From: Mariprofundaceae bacterium
Lineage (GTDB): Bacteria > Pseudomonadota > Zetaproteobacteria > Mariprofundales > J009
DNA: 5,132 nucleotides
Assembly (NCBI GenBank): GCA_015489095.1
Contig: WFMN01000084.1
Span: 1 to 5,132, forward strand
Reading direction: 5' to 3'
Part shown: positions 1 to 5,132 of the stretch, one piece after another
Position numbering within the stretch: position 1 is the stretch's first letter
Layout: each line of letters opens with the position of its first letter
Notes under the pieces: generated by a model
What the model saw: only the letters and a program-made list of their open reading frames with translations
What the model was told of the DNA's origin: nothing
The model's database searches: none
Made by a program: the position numbers and the translations under genes

Positions 1-920
1 CTATTCCAGTTCGTTGGGATACCGGACACTCGGCTGACCTGTTCCGGGCGTTCGTAGCGGGCGATCAGGTTGAGCATGAAATAGTTGGAACCATAGGGGT
101 GCTGATTATACGGGGGGTCGAGATAGGCAAGATCAAGATTGACGATCTGTCGTGCTGCTTGGTTCGCATCCTCCTGAAGAACTTCATAGTCGCACTCGAA
201 CTCACTGAATATTGGTGGAGAAAGGCTTATATCGCCAAGAATGCGAGAAAGCGCATCGGAACCACTACCGCCGAACTGACCAATCTTAGTGTGTCGGTTT
301 TTGTAAAACCCCTTGAAGACACCAGCTGTGTTTGCATGGATTGACGCCTCGCTCAGCAATGGTCCCAAAAGAAAATCCCGATATTCACTAGGGATTGTGT
401 CAATAAGTCTTCGATAGTTGTCGATTCGTCGAGCATTGTTTTTTGTGTAAAATACCCGATCATCCTTCGATATGACATCCTCATCCTTTGGGGAATACAT
501 CTCCTCAATAAATCCTTGGGGGAAATCTGCGGTCAAAACGCACGCATTCAAATGATTCACATATTCTCTAAGTAGCCCCTCATCAATTTGAGATCTGTTT
601 GCAAGGAAACAGCGTCCCATAATTGCGGCGTACTCTTCGAGATCGTTTGAAACAAGGTATGACGAGTGACCTTTGAGGAGACGGGAGACAACACCCGAAC
701 CACTAAACACATCAAAACACCGAAGCTTGTCAGCACCACATCTACGCTTAATTCGCCCAATGGCCTGACCAATCTGGCCGAGTAGTGACCGTTTGTTGCC
801 AATGTAAGTGATGAGCTGACGGGTCAGATATGTTTGATTTTCTGCGATAGGAGTTCCCATCCATAGCATCATCTGCTGGGATTCGTTCACCCGCATGTGG
901 TTGGCCATACTGTTGCTCAT
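1..920 (-). CDS. D12-class N6-adenine DNA methyltransferase, 3' end outside window
   Basis: Transfers a methyl group from S-adenosylmethionine to adenine N6 in a specific DNA site. The minus strand is open for 306 codons from ATG at 920 to the window edge. Motifs follow the alpha-group order: YIGNKRSLL (residues 39-47, motif X type), DVFSGSG (70-76, AdoMet-binding motif I), a long central region with GVFKGFYK (200-207) and GQFGG (214-218), then the catalytic motif IV DPPY (268-271) followed by NQHPYGSNYF. Motif I and DPPY lie about 198 residues apart, more than in E. coli Dam, so the target-recognition part is large, which fits restriction-modification enzymes better than housekeeping Dam. 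An in-frame stop near 1012 limits upstream extension; the ATG at 920 has GGGAGAG 9 bases upstream, while ATGs at residues 5 and 9 are alternatives. GC is low for the window. A partner endonuclease, if any, is outside. The family is sure; the specificity is unknown. Confidence 0.93.
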   Translation of the reverse strand, partial: MSNSMANHMRVNESQQMMLWMGTPIAENQTYLTRQLITYIGNKRSLLGQIGQAIGRIKRRCGADKLRCFDVFSGSGVVSRLLKGHSSYLVSNDLEEYAAIMGRCFLANRSQIDEGLLREYVNHLNACVLTADFPQGFIEEMYSPKDEDVISKDDRVFYTKNNARRIDNYRRLIDTIPSEYRDFLLGPLLSEASIHANTAGVFKGFYKNRHTKIGQFGGSGSDALSRILGDISLSPPIFSEFECDYEVLQEDANQAARQIVNLDLAYLDPPYNQHPYGSNYFMLNLIARYERPEQVSRVSGIPTNWN

Positions 921-936
921 CCTTTCTATCTCTCCC
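921..936 (-). promoter_or_regulatory. Ribosome binding site supporting the methyltransferase start
   Basis: On the minus strand GGGAGAG (930-936) ends 9 bases before the ATG at 920, which supports that start. A second purine run, AGAAAGG, directly touches the ATG and would suit the in-frame ATG four codons further in. Either choice leaves all catalytic motifs intact. Confidence 0.55.
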
Positions 937-947
937 ATAGCTACTCC

Positions 948-960
948 GTGCATTGTGCAC
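948..960. promoter_or_regulatory. Small palindrome upstream of the methyltransferase gene
   Basis: GTGCA-TTG-TGCAC forms 5-base arms around a 3-base spacer, overlapping a perfect 8-base palindrome TGTGCACA (954-961). It sits 28-40 bases upstream of the methyltransferase start, where a repressor or controller operator could lie. This is position and symmetry only; no known operator is recognised and chance is quite possible. Confidence 0.25.
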
Positions 961-995
961 ACACGAGACGGATAATCCCATCGCAACAAGTTCAC

Positions 996-1021
996 GGACT
1001 TGCGACCAGCTCATGGATATG
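996..1021 (+). repeat. Imperfect direct repeat, left copy
   Basis: GGACTTGCGACCAGCTCATG plus GATATG closely matches 1124-1152. The core at 1000-1021 matches 1131-1152 at 20 of 22 bases, including an identical 13-base stretch GCTCATGGATATG (1009-1021 and 1140-1152). The copies are offset by 131 bases and bracket the hairpin block. The left copy lacks three T residues present in the right copy. Confidence 0.85.
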
Positions 1022-1034
1022 ACGACTTCGCAAA

Positions 1035-1067
1035 AAATCAATGGCTTGCGAAGCAAGTCGTTGATTT
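1035..1067 (+). repeat. Hairpin 1: 15-bp stem with GAA triloop
   Basis: Arm 1035-1049 pairs with 1053-1067 over 15 positions with no unpaired base; two positions (1042/1060 and 1044/1058) are G-U wobbles if the plus strand is transcribed. The tip, 1048-1054, reads GCGAAGC, a heptamer known to form an exceptionally stable single-stranded DNA mini-hairpin. An alternative fold is visible: CTTCGC (1026-1031) can pair with GCGAAG (1048-1053), and ACGACTT (1022-1028) with AAGTCGT (1055-1061). Confidence 0.85.
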
Positions 1068-1071
1068 GTAA

Positions 1072-1101
1072 GGAAGGTGAAAATCGCAATTTTCGCCTTC
1101 C
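1072..1101 (+). repeat. Hairpin 2: 13-bp stem with 4-base loop
   Basis: Arm 1072-1084 (GGAAGGTGAAAAT) pairs with 1089-1101 (ATTTTCGCCTTCC) around loop CGCA. Twelve pairs are Watson-Crick, and one (1078/1095) is a G-U wobble on the plus strand. It starts 4 bases after hairpin 1. Confidence 0.88.
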
Positions 1102-1106
1102 GTCAA

Positions 1107-1134
1107 GCAAAAAGTCCATGGAAGGACTTTTTGC
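1107..1134 (+). repeat. Hairpin 3: perfect 11-bp inverted repeat
   Basis: GCAAAAAGTCC (1107-1117) and GGACTTTTTGC (1124-1134) are perfect inverted repeats around loop ATGGAA, starting 5 bases after hairpin 2. The A-tract, short GC-containing core and T-tract resemble a weak bidirectional terminator, and it lies between two genes read on the minus strand. However, the GC core is only 4 bp and it is embedded in a hairpin series, so a terminator role is uncertain. Its right arm is part of the right direct repeat. Confidence 0.88.
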
Positions 1135-1152
1135 GATCTGCTCATGGATATG
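1124..1152 (+). repeat. Imperfect direct repeat, right copy
   Basis: This is the partner of 996-1021. It reads GGAC, a T-run, GCGATCTGCTCATGGATATG, and overlaps the right arm of hairpin 3. Because the left copy matches the hairpin 3 right arm only in shortened form, the left copy may be the remnant of an earlier hairpin unit that has lost its left arm. Confidence 0.85.
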
Positions 1153-1318
1153 CACCCCGTGCAACTCGAAGCTAGCGCCTCTAACTAAACCTTGCAACCA
1201 GCCATCATGATATTTTCCAGCCAAATCATATCTCTCGTAGGAGGGCTCGTGCCGATCATGCCTGCGATGGCACACCATGGACGGACAGGCGACCCCATGG
1301 CCAACCGCTCAACAGATC
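1153..1318. other. Intergenic stretch with no supported gene
   Basis: This stretch separates the hairpin block from the gspJ-like stop. I see no tRNA, no strong terminator after gspJ and no gspK homology in any minus frame. Two CCATGG palindromes (1276-1281 and 1295-1300) and ATCATGAT (1204-1211) are present without evident function. Small frames on both strands (plus 1207-1326, minus 1185-1322) lack recognisable features. A minus-strand frame without stops runs from 1308 through this stretch and the hairpins to 751, and is discussed as a finding. Confidence 0.6.
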
Positions 1319-1891
1319 TCACCTAGCGCCCTGCCCTACGAATAGGGGCAGCACCCACTCCCGCTCGCCCCTCTGGTCTTTCACCCGAACGCGGATCGCC
1401 CGCGGCCAGATGAAGGGTTTGGGCTGCCACTGCTCGCGCCACTCCCCTTGGCGATCCATCACCGCCACATCGAACGACGCCACCTTGCCCAGCTTCCAGG
1501 TCACCGGCGCACTCTCCTCGCGTGCCAGCAGGGCGATCGTCTTCCGCTCCAGCATCCCCGACTCCTCATCGACCGCGTAGTGCACCCGGGTCAGATCGGG
1601 CTTGCCCGCCTCGCGCACCAGCAGATCCAAGGTGTCGAAGCTGCCATCGCCACGGTTGTCCGCCGAGATGGCGAGCGGCACCACCCCCGGCAGGGCGGTG
1701 GCGGTGGCGAAGCTGCTGTCCAGCCGGAGTTGGCGCCCCAGCCAGTGTTGCGCCTCCAGCGATTTCCGCACCGATTTGAGCTGAATAAACCCATCCCCTG
1801 CCACCCCTAGCGCGCCATAGGTCGCCGCCGCCACCAACGCAAACACCGCCAGCGCCATCAACATCTCCAGCAGGGTAAATCCGCGCGTCAT
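1319..1891 (-). CDS. gspJ: GspJ-like type II secretion minor pseudopilin
   Basis: 190 residues. The N-terminus is a classic type III prepilin signal: very short basic leader MTRG, then FTLLEMLMA and a hydrophobic helix to about residue 28. Cleavage by prepilin peptidase is expected after Gly4, leaving Phe5 as mature residue 1 and Glu9 as the conserved Glu5. The soluble part has GspJ-like traits: an arginine-containing amphipathic helix after the membrane segment, a late W-containing strand (REQWQ) and a C-terminal WPRAIRVRVKDQRGE followed by VLPLFV. Known GspJ proteins form the pseudopilus tip with GspI, GspK and GspX/H. The ATG overlaps the mpl stop as ATGA, so translation is probably coupled to mpl. 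Neither gspI nor gspK flanks it, which is unusual. A general prepilin-type protein of another system is the main alternative. Confidence 0.75.
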   Translation of the reverse strand: MTRGFTLLEMLMALAVFALVAAATYGALGVAGDGFIQLKSVRKSLEAQHWLGRQLRLDSSFATATALPGVVPLAISADNRGDGSFDTLDLLVREAGKPDLTRVHYAVDEESGMLERKTIALLAREESAPVTWKLGKVASFDVAVMDRQGEWREQWQPKPFIWPRAIRVRVKDQRGEREWVLPLFVGQGAR

Positions 1892-3309
1892 GATCGGCGC
1901 AGCAACGCCAACAACCGCCGGTGGAAGCCGTCGAAACTGCCGTTGGAGAGCGCCAGCACCACATCCCCCTCCCGCAGCTCGCCGACCAGCGCGGCGAGCA
2001 GCCCATCAACATCGTCCACCGCCGCGGCATGCGCCCCGATGTCACGGCAGACGGCGTCCACATCGAGCAAGGCGCCGGTAACCATCCGCGAACCGGTCGG
2101 TCGCAGCAGGCGCACGCGATCCGCCCCCGCAAAGGCCGCGCCGAGCCGCGCTTGATGCACCTGCCCGCGCATGGTGTTGGAGCGCGGCTCCACCACCACC
2201 CACAGCCGCCCCGCCTCCCCTTCCCGATCCATCTTCGCCCGCATGGCGGCCACCACACCGGCGATCGCCGTCGGATGGTGGGCGAAATCGTCATAGAGCC
2301 GCACGCCCCCTGCCTCGCCCACCAGCGTCATCCTGCGCTGCACGCCGGCAAACGACTCCAGCCCCCGTTGCAGCACCGCGCGGTCGATACCATAGTGGAC
2401 GCACGCCGCCACCGCGCCACAGGCGTTGGCAACATGGTGTACCCCCAGCATCGACCACTCCACCCGCAAAAAGGGCGCTCCGGCACGGTAGAGCGTAAAC
2501 GCGCTGCCGTCGGCGCGCTCCGCCTGCCACTGCCAGTCGCTCTCCACCCCTCCGCCCCGGCGGGAGAAGCTGACGCACGGTGTCCAGCACCCCTCGGCCA
2601 CCACCTCGGCCAACGCCGGATCATCGCCATTGATCACCACCACCCCACGGCGTGGCACTGTGCGCAGCAGATGGGCGAACTGGCGCTGAATGGCCGCCAG
2701 ATCGGGAAAAATGTCGGCGTGATCGAACTCAAGGTTATTCAGGATCAGCGTCCGCGCGTGGTAGTGCAGAAACTTGGAGCGCTTATCAAAAAAGGCGGTG
2801 TCATACTCATCGCCCTCCAGCACGAACGGCGCCCCTTCGCCCAAGCGCGCACCACCGCCAAAGTTGCGCGGCACGCCGCCGATCATCATCCCCGGTGCCT
2901 CGCCCGCCTCGTGCAGCAGGTGCGCCACCAGCGACGCGGTGGTCGTTTTCCCATGCGTGCCCGCCACCACAAAGGGGTGGCGTTGGGTCAGCAGGTGATC
3001 GCCGACAAACTGGGCGCCGGAACGGTAGGGAAGCCCGGCATCGAGCACCGCCTCCACCTCCACATTGCCGCGCGACAGGGCGTTGCCGATCAAGACCAGA
3101 TCCGGCTCCACCTGCCGCAGGTGGTCGGCGTCATATCCGCTGAAAACCGGGATCTTCTCCCGCCGCAGATAGTCCGACATCGGTGGATAGACCGCCTGAT
3201 CGCTTCCGCTCACCCGCCAGCCGGCGGCGCGCGCCAACACCGCGATCGCCGCCATCGCCGTGCCGCAGATGCCGATGATGTAAATCGTGCCGATATTCCT
3301 TGATTGCAT
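1888..3309 (-). CDS. mpl: UDP-N-acetylmuramate:L-alanyl-gamma-D-glutamyl-meso-diaminopimelate ligase
   Basis: Cytoplasmic Mur-ligase-family enzyme of peptidoglycan recycling: it joins the recovered tripeptide L-Ala-gamma-D-Glu-mesoDAP to UDP-MurNAc using ATP. 473 residues from the ATG at 3309, close to the family length. Numbered from that ATG, one sees the nucleotide-sugar N-domain start IYIIGICGTAM near 9-19, the ATP P-loop GTHGKTTT (117-124), EGDEYDTAFFDKRSKF (165-180), typical of Mpl rather than MurC, a Mur histidine in LGVHHVANA, DDFAHHPTA (340-348) and EPRSNTM (374-380) in the C-terminal ligase domain. A TTG three codons upstream (3318) is an alternative start; neither start has a strong ribosome binding site, and a stop just upstream excludes longer forms. 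It reads into gspJ and is divergent from the hydrolase gene. Confidence 0.95.
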   Translation of the reverse strand: MQSRNIGTIYIIGICGTAMAAIAVLARAAGWRVSGSDQAVYPPMSDYLRREKIPVFSGYDADHLRQVEPDLVLIGNALSRGNVEVEAVLDAGLPYRSGAQFVGDHLLTQRHPFVVAGTHGKTTTASLVAHLLHEAGEAPGMMIGGVPRNFGGGARLGEGAPFVLEGDEYDTAFFDKRSKFLHYHARTLILNNLEFDHADIFPDLAAIQRQFAHLLRTVPRRGVVVINGDDPALAEVVAEGCWTPCVSFSRRGGGVESDWQWQAERADGSAFTLYRAGAPFLRVEWSMLGVHHVANACGAVAACVHYGIDRAVLQRGLESFAGVQRRMTLVGEAGGVRLYDDFAHHPTAIAGVVAAMRAKMDREGEAGRLWVVVEPRSNTMRGQVHQARLGAAFAGADRVRLLRPTGSRMVTGALLDVDAVCRDIGAHAAAVDDVDGLLAALVGELREGDVVLALSNGSFDGFHRRLLALLRRS

Positions 3310-3397
3310 GGCTGGCAATAGTGCCGAGGATCCACCGACTCGTCACCACATCGGGTCGCGGCGTTGCCTCATCCGCCACAACACGCAGCATGCGCCG
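3310..3397. promoter_or_regulatory. Divergent intergenic region between mpl and the hydrolase operon
   Basis: Both transcription units start outward from these 88 bases, so promoters for mpl and for the hydrolase-purC-gcvH genes are expected here or just inside the flanking genes. I see no convincing sigma70 -35/-10 pair and no strong Shine-Dalgarno for either first gene. The placement is inferred from gene layout only. Confidence 0.4.
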
Positions 3398-4066
3398 ATG
3401 CCCTTTTCCACCATCCTGCCCGCTATCCAGCAAGAGATCGGCACCACCACGCCCGATGCCGCCATTATCTGGCTGCACGGGCTCGGTGCCGACGGGCACG
3501 ACTTTGAGCCGATCATCCCGCAACTCGGGCTACAGGATTGCTCCATCCGCTTTGTTTTTCCTCACGCCCCCGCCATGCCGGTCACCATCAACGGCGGCTA
3601 CATCATGCCGGCGTGGTACGACATCACCTCCCCGGAGATCGATGCCGAGGTTGATCATCGCGGCATTGATCGCGCCGCCACCGCGGTGCAGTTGCTGGTG
3701 GAGCGCGAATTGATGCGTAGCATCGCCCCCGAACGGATCATCCTCGCCGGCTTTTCGCAGGGAGCGGTGGTGGCGCTGCGCTGCGGTTTGCTGCATCCGG
3801 AGGCGGTCGGCGGCATCATCGCGCTATCGGGCTACCTCCCCTTCGCGCCACCGCCGGCGGGCAAGCATGCCCCCGCCATCTTTCTGGGGCATGGCGTCAA
3901 CGACGATGTGGTGCCGTTCGCTCTGGGGGACGATGCCCAGCGCGCCCTTGCCCGGGCGGGATATGCCACAACATGGCACAGTTGGCCGATGGGGCATGGC
4001 GTCTGCACCGACGAGGCGGCGATGATCGGCAAATGGATAACACAACGACTAGGAGCAGATGGGTGA
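3398..4066 (+). CDS. Alpha/beta hydrolase, carboxylesterase/phospholipase family
   Basis: 222 residues, the normal size for the small bacterial carboxylesterase/lysophospholipase-like family (Abhydrolase_2). It probably hydrolyses short acyl esters in the cytoplasm; no signal peptide or membrane segment is seen. An early strand leads to IIWLHGLGADGHDF (23-36), the oxyanion-hole region, followed by FPHAPAMPVTINGG and AWYD. The nucleophile elbow is AGFSQGA with Ser120, the acid is most likely Asp169 in GHGVNDDVVPF, and the base is His200 in PMGHGVC, so the triad is complete. The frame is open upstream to 3287, but those starts would overlap the mpl start and lack family resemblance; ATG 3398 gives the expected N-terminus, although without a clear ribosome binding site. 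Its stop overlaps the purC start. The natural substrate cannot be read from sequence. Confidence 0.92.
   Translation: MPFSTILPAIQQEIGTTTPDAAIIWLHGLGADGHDFEPIIPQLGLQDCSIRFVFPHAPAMPVTINGGYIMPAWYDITSPEIDAEVDHRGIDRAATAVQLLVERELMRSIAPERIILAGFSQGAVVALRCGLLHPEAVGGIIALSGYLPFAPPPAGKHAPAIFLGHGVNDDVVPFALGDDAQRALARAGYATTWHSWPMGHGVCTDEAAMIGKWITQRLGADG
4051..4065 (+). promoter_or_regulatory. Ribosome binding site and GTG start of purC
   Basis: AGGAG at 4051-4055 lies 7 bases before GTG at 4063, whose last bases form the hydrolase stop TGA (GTGA overlap). This decides the purC start in favour of GTG 4063 over the in-frame ATGs at 3973 and 4033, which would add residues with no counterpart in known PurC proteins. 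It also implies coupled translation. Confidence 0.85.
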
Positions 4067-4791
4067 GCGCAGGAACACTGAAATATGAAGGGAAGGGCAA
4101 ACGGCTGTTTACCACCAATGAACCGGGGGTGTTGATCCAGCAATTCAAGGATGACGCCACCGCGTTTGACGGCAAGAAGCATGATCGCATCGCCCACAAG
4201 GGGGTGCTGAACTGCGCCATCTCCTCCTTTTTCTTCACCAAGCTGGCGGAACAGGGCATCCGCAGCCACATGATCGCCCGTGAGGGGGACGACACCATGC
4301 GGGTGTACGAGCTGACCATGATCCCGGTCGAGGTGGTGGTACGCAATGTCGCCGCAGGCTCGATCTGCAAACGGCTTGGGTTGGAAGAGGGGCTGCCGCT
4401 GGCGCGCCCGCTCACCGAGCTGTTTTACAAATCCGACGCGCTCGGCGACCCGATGATCAACAGCGAGCACGCCGAGCTGTTCGGCTGGGCAACGGTTGCC
4501 GAAACCACCGCCATGCGCGCCATGGCGCGAAATATTAACCAAGCGTTGATCGGGCTACTGCAGCCCGTCGGCATCCGGCTGATCGACTTCAAGCTGGAGT
4601 TCGGCTTTCTTGACGGTGAGATTGTGCTGGGCGATGAGATCACCCCCGACGGCTGCCGCCTGTGGGATGCCGAAACCGGTCGCAAGCTGGATAAAGACCG
4701 TTTCCGTCGCGACCTCGGCGGGCTGACCGAGGCCTACGCAGAGGTAGCCAATCGATTGAATATTCAAGTAGAAACCAACCAAGGAGACTGA
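4063..4791 (+). CDS. purC: Phosphoribosylaminoimidazole-succinocarboxamide synthase (SAICAR synthetase)
   Basis: Catalyses ATP-dependent joining of aspartate to CAIR in de novo purine synthesis. 242 residues, against 237 in E. coli, colinear throughout. The start LKYEGKGKRLF (6-16) is the nucleotide-binding glycine/lysine stretch. Both family signatures are intact: IPVEVVVRNVAAGS (87-100) and LIDFKLEFG (173-181). DEITPDGCRLWD (191-202) and KDRFRRDLGG (211-220) complete the active-site side. The short one-domain form is typical of bacteria, unlike the animal fusion with PurE. It is translated from GTG, overlapping the hydrolase stop, and followed after 2 bases by gcvH, so all three probably share a transcript. 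I see no PurR-type operator or riboswitch directly before it, which is expected for an internal operon gene. Confidence 0.97.
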   Translation: MSAGTLKYEGKGKRLFTTNEPGVLIQQFKDDATAFDGKKHDRIAHKGVLNCAISSFFFTKLAEQGIRSHMIAREGDDTMRVYELTMIPVEVVVRNVAAGSICKRLGLEEGLPLARPLTELFYKSDALGDPMINSEHAELFGWATVAETTAMRAMARNINQALIGLLQPVGIRLIDFKLEFGFLDGEIVLGDEITPDGCRLWDAETGRKLDKDRFRRDLGGLTEAYAEVANRLNIQVETNQGD

Positions 4792-4796
4792 CCATG
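4781..4796 (+). promoter_or_regulatory. gcvH ribosome binding site within the end of purC
   Basis: AAGGAG at 4781-4786 lies 7 bases before the ATG at 4794 and is embedded in the last codons of purC, whose stop ends at 4791. The strong site sets the gcvH start and ties the two genes into one transcript. Confidence 0.85.
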
Positions 4797-5132
4797 TCGA
4801 TTCCATCCGATCTTCTTTATACCAAAGAGCACGAATGGGTGCGCGAGGAGGGGGATGTCGCCACCTGCGGCATCTCCGAGCACGCCCAAGAGGCGCTGGG
4901 CGATATCGTCTTTGTCGAGCTGCCCGAAGTCGGCGCCACCGTCGAGGCGGGCAAACCGTTCGCGGTGGTGGAATCGGTCAAGGCGGTCTCCGATGTCTAT
5001 GCCCCGGTTTCCGGAGAGGTGATCGAGACCAACAGCCAGTTGGAGTCCAGCCCCGAACTGGTCAACACCGACTGCGATGGCGAAGGGTGGATCGCCAAGA
5101 TCCGCGGCAGCGGCGGGCGCACGGAGCTGCTC
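4794..5132 (+). CDS. gcvH: Glycine cleavage system H protein, 3' end outside window
   Basis: Lipoyl carrier that shuttles the aminomethyl group from the glycine decarboxylase P protein to the T protein, and is reoxidised by the L protein. 113 residues are visible; the usual length is near 129, so roughly 15 C-terminal residues are cut off by the window edge. The N-terminus SDLLYTKEHEWVR (5-17) is characteristic, as are GISEHAQEALGDIVFVELPE (26-45) and the lipoylation site ESVKAVSDVYAP, with Lys63 as the modified lysine. The later NSQLESSPELVN and DGEGWIAKI (95-103) also match the family. The gene follows purC directly. No gcvT or gcvP is in view; they may lie downstream. Glycine cleavage supplies 5,10-methylene-THF, the source of formyl groups for purine synthesis, which fits the neighbour. 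Confidence 0.97.
   Translation, partial: MSIPSDLLYTKEHEWVREEGDVATCGISEHAQEALGDIVFVELPEVGATVEAGKPFAVVESVKAVSDVYAPVSGEVIETNSQLESSPELVNTDCDGEGWIAKIRGSGGRTELL

Noticed and set aside
99..344. 81-codon plus ORF inside the methyltransferase
   Set aside because: Antisense to the region that encodes the DPPY and GQFGG motifs; no support of its own.
1035..1152. CRISPR array
   Set aside because: There are only two copies of a 22-base repeat, 131 bases apart, with hairpins rather than uniform spacers between them.
1185..1322. 45-codon minus ORF starting with GTG that overlaps the gspJ stop as GTGA
   Set aside because: The overlap looks like coupling, but the product has no hydrophobic prepilin start as gspK would, nor any recognisable feature; chance is likely at this length.
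1207..1326. 39-codon plus ORF with a hydrophobic start
   Set aside because: It has no ribosome binding site at its ATG, overlaps the gspJ end antisense, and is too short to support without homologues.
1566..2294. 242-codon minus frame overlapping mpl and gspJ
   Set aside because: It runs out of frame across the ends of two well-supported genes, with Arg/Trp/Cys/Gly-rich low-complexity composition.
1921..3303. 460-codon open plus-strand frame opposite mpl
   Set aside because: It is fully antisense to mpl, whose motifs are all intact. The translation is rich in His, Arg, Pro and Ala, as expected for a shadow frame in GC-rich DNA, and has no recognisable domain.
3287..3397. N-terminal extension of the hydrolase to 3287 or 3308
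   Set aside because: It would overlap the start of the divergent mpl gene and add 30-37 residues not expected in this family; ATG 3398 gives the normal length.
3832..4542. 236-codon minus frame opposite the hydrolase and purC
   Set aside because: Antisense to two genes with complete catalytic motifs; no domain resemblance.

Overview
The window looks like chromosomal DNA of a GC-rich Gram-negative bacterium, probably a proteobacterium. The evidence is a Mpl murein-recycling ligase, a type II secretion pseudopilin and a bacterial-type PurC. I cannot name the genus from sequence alone.

Layout. (1) Positions 1-920, minus strand: a D12-class (alpha-group) adenine-specific DNA methyltransferase whose 3' end runs off the left edge. 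Its middle is clearly AT-richer than the rest (24 G+C of 60 at 361-420, against 46 of 60 at 2161-2220 inside mpl) and it uses AGA and ATA codons, which suggests an acquired gene. (2) Positions 921-1318: no convincing gene. It holds a compact block of three consecutive hairpins (1035-1134) bracketed by an imperfect direct repeat (996-1021 and 1124-1152); this is the least explained part of the window. (3) Positions 1319-3309, minus strand: mpl followed by a gspJ-like gene, joined by an ATGA stop/start overlap. (4) Positions 3310-3397: an 88-base divergent intergenic region. (5) Positions 3398-5132, plus strand: a carboxylesterase/phospholipase-family hydrolase, purC and gcvH, packed as an operon. 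The hydrolase and purC overlap by GTGA; purC and gcvH are 2 bases apart with the gcvH ribosome binding site inside the end of purC. gcvH is cut by the right edge about 15 residues short of its usual length.

How the genes relate. Mpl returns recycled murein tripeptide to the UDP-precursor pool. PurC makes SAICAR in purine synthesis, and GcvH carries the aminomethyl group in glycine cleavage, which feeds one-carbon units to purine synthesis, so the purC-gcvH pair is metabolically sensible. The gspJ-like gene stands without the gspI and gspK neighbours it usually has, and lies right at the composition break beside the hairpin block and methyltransferase. That suggests an insertion or rearrangement boundary near 921-1318.
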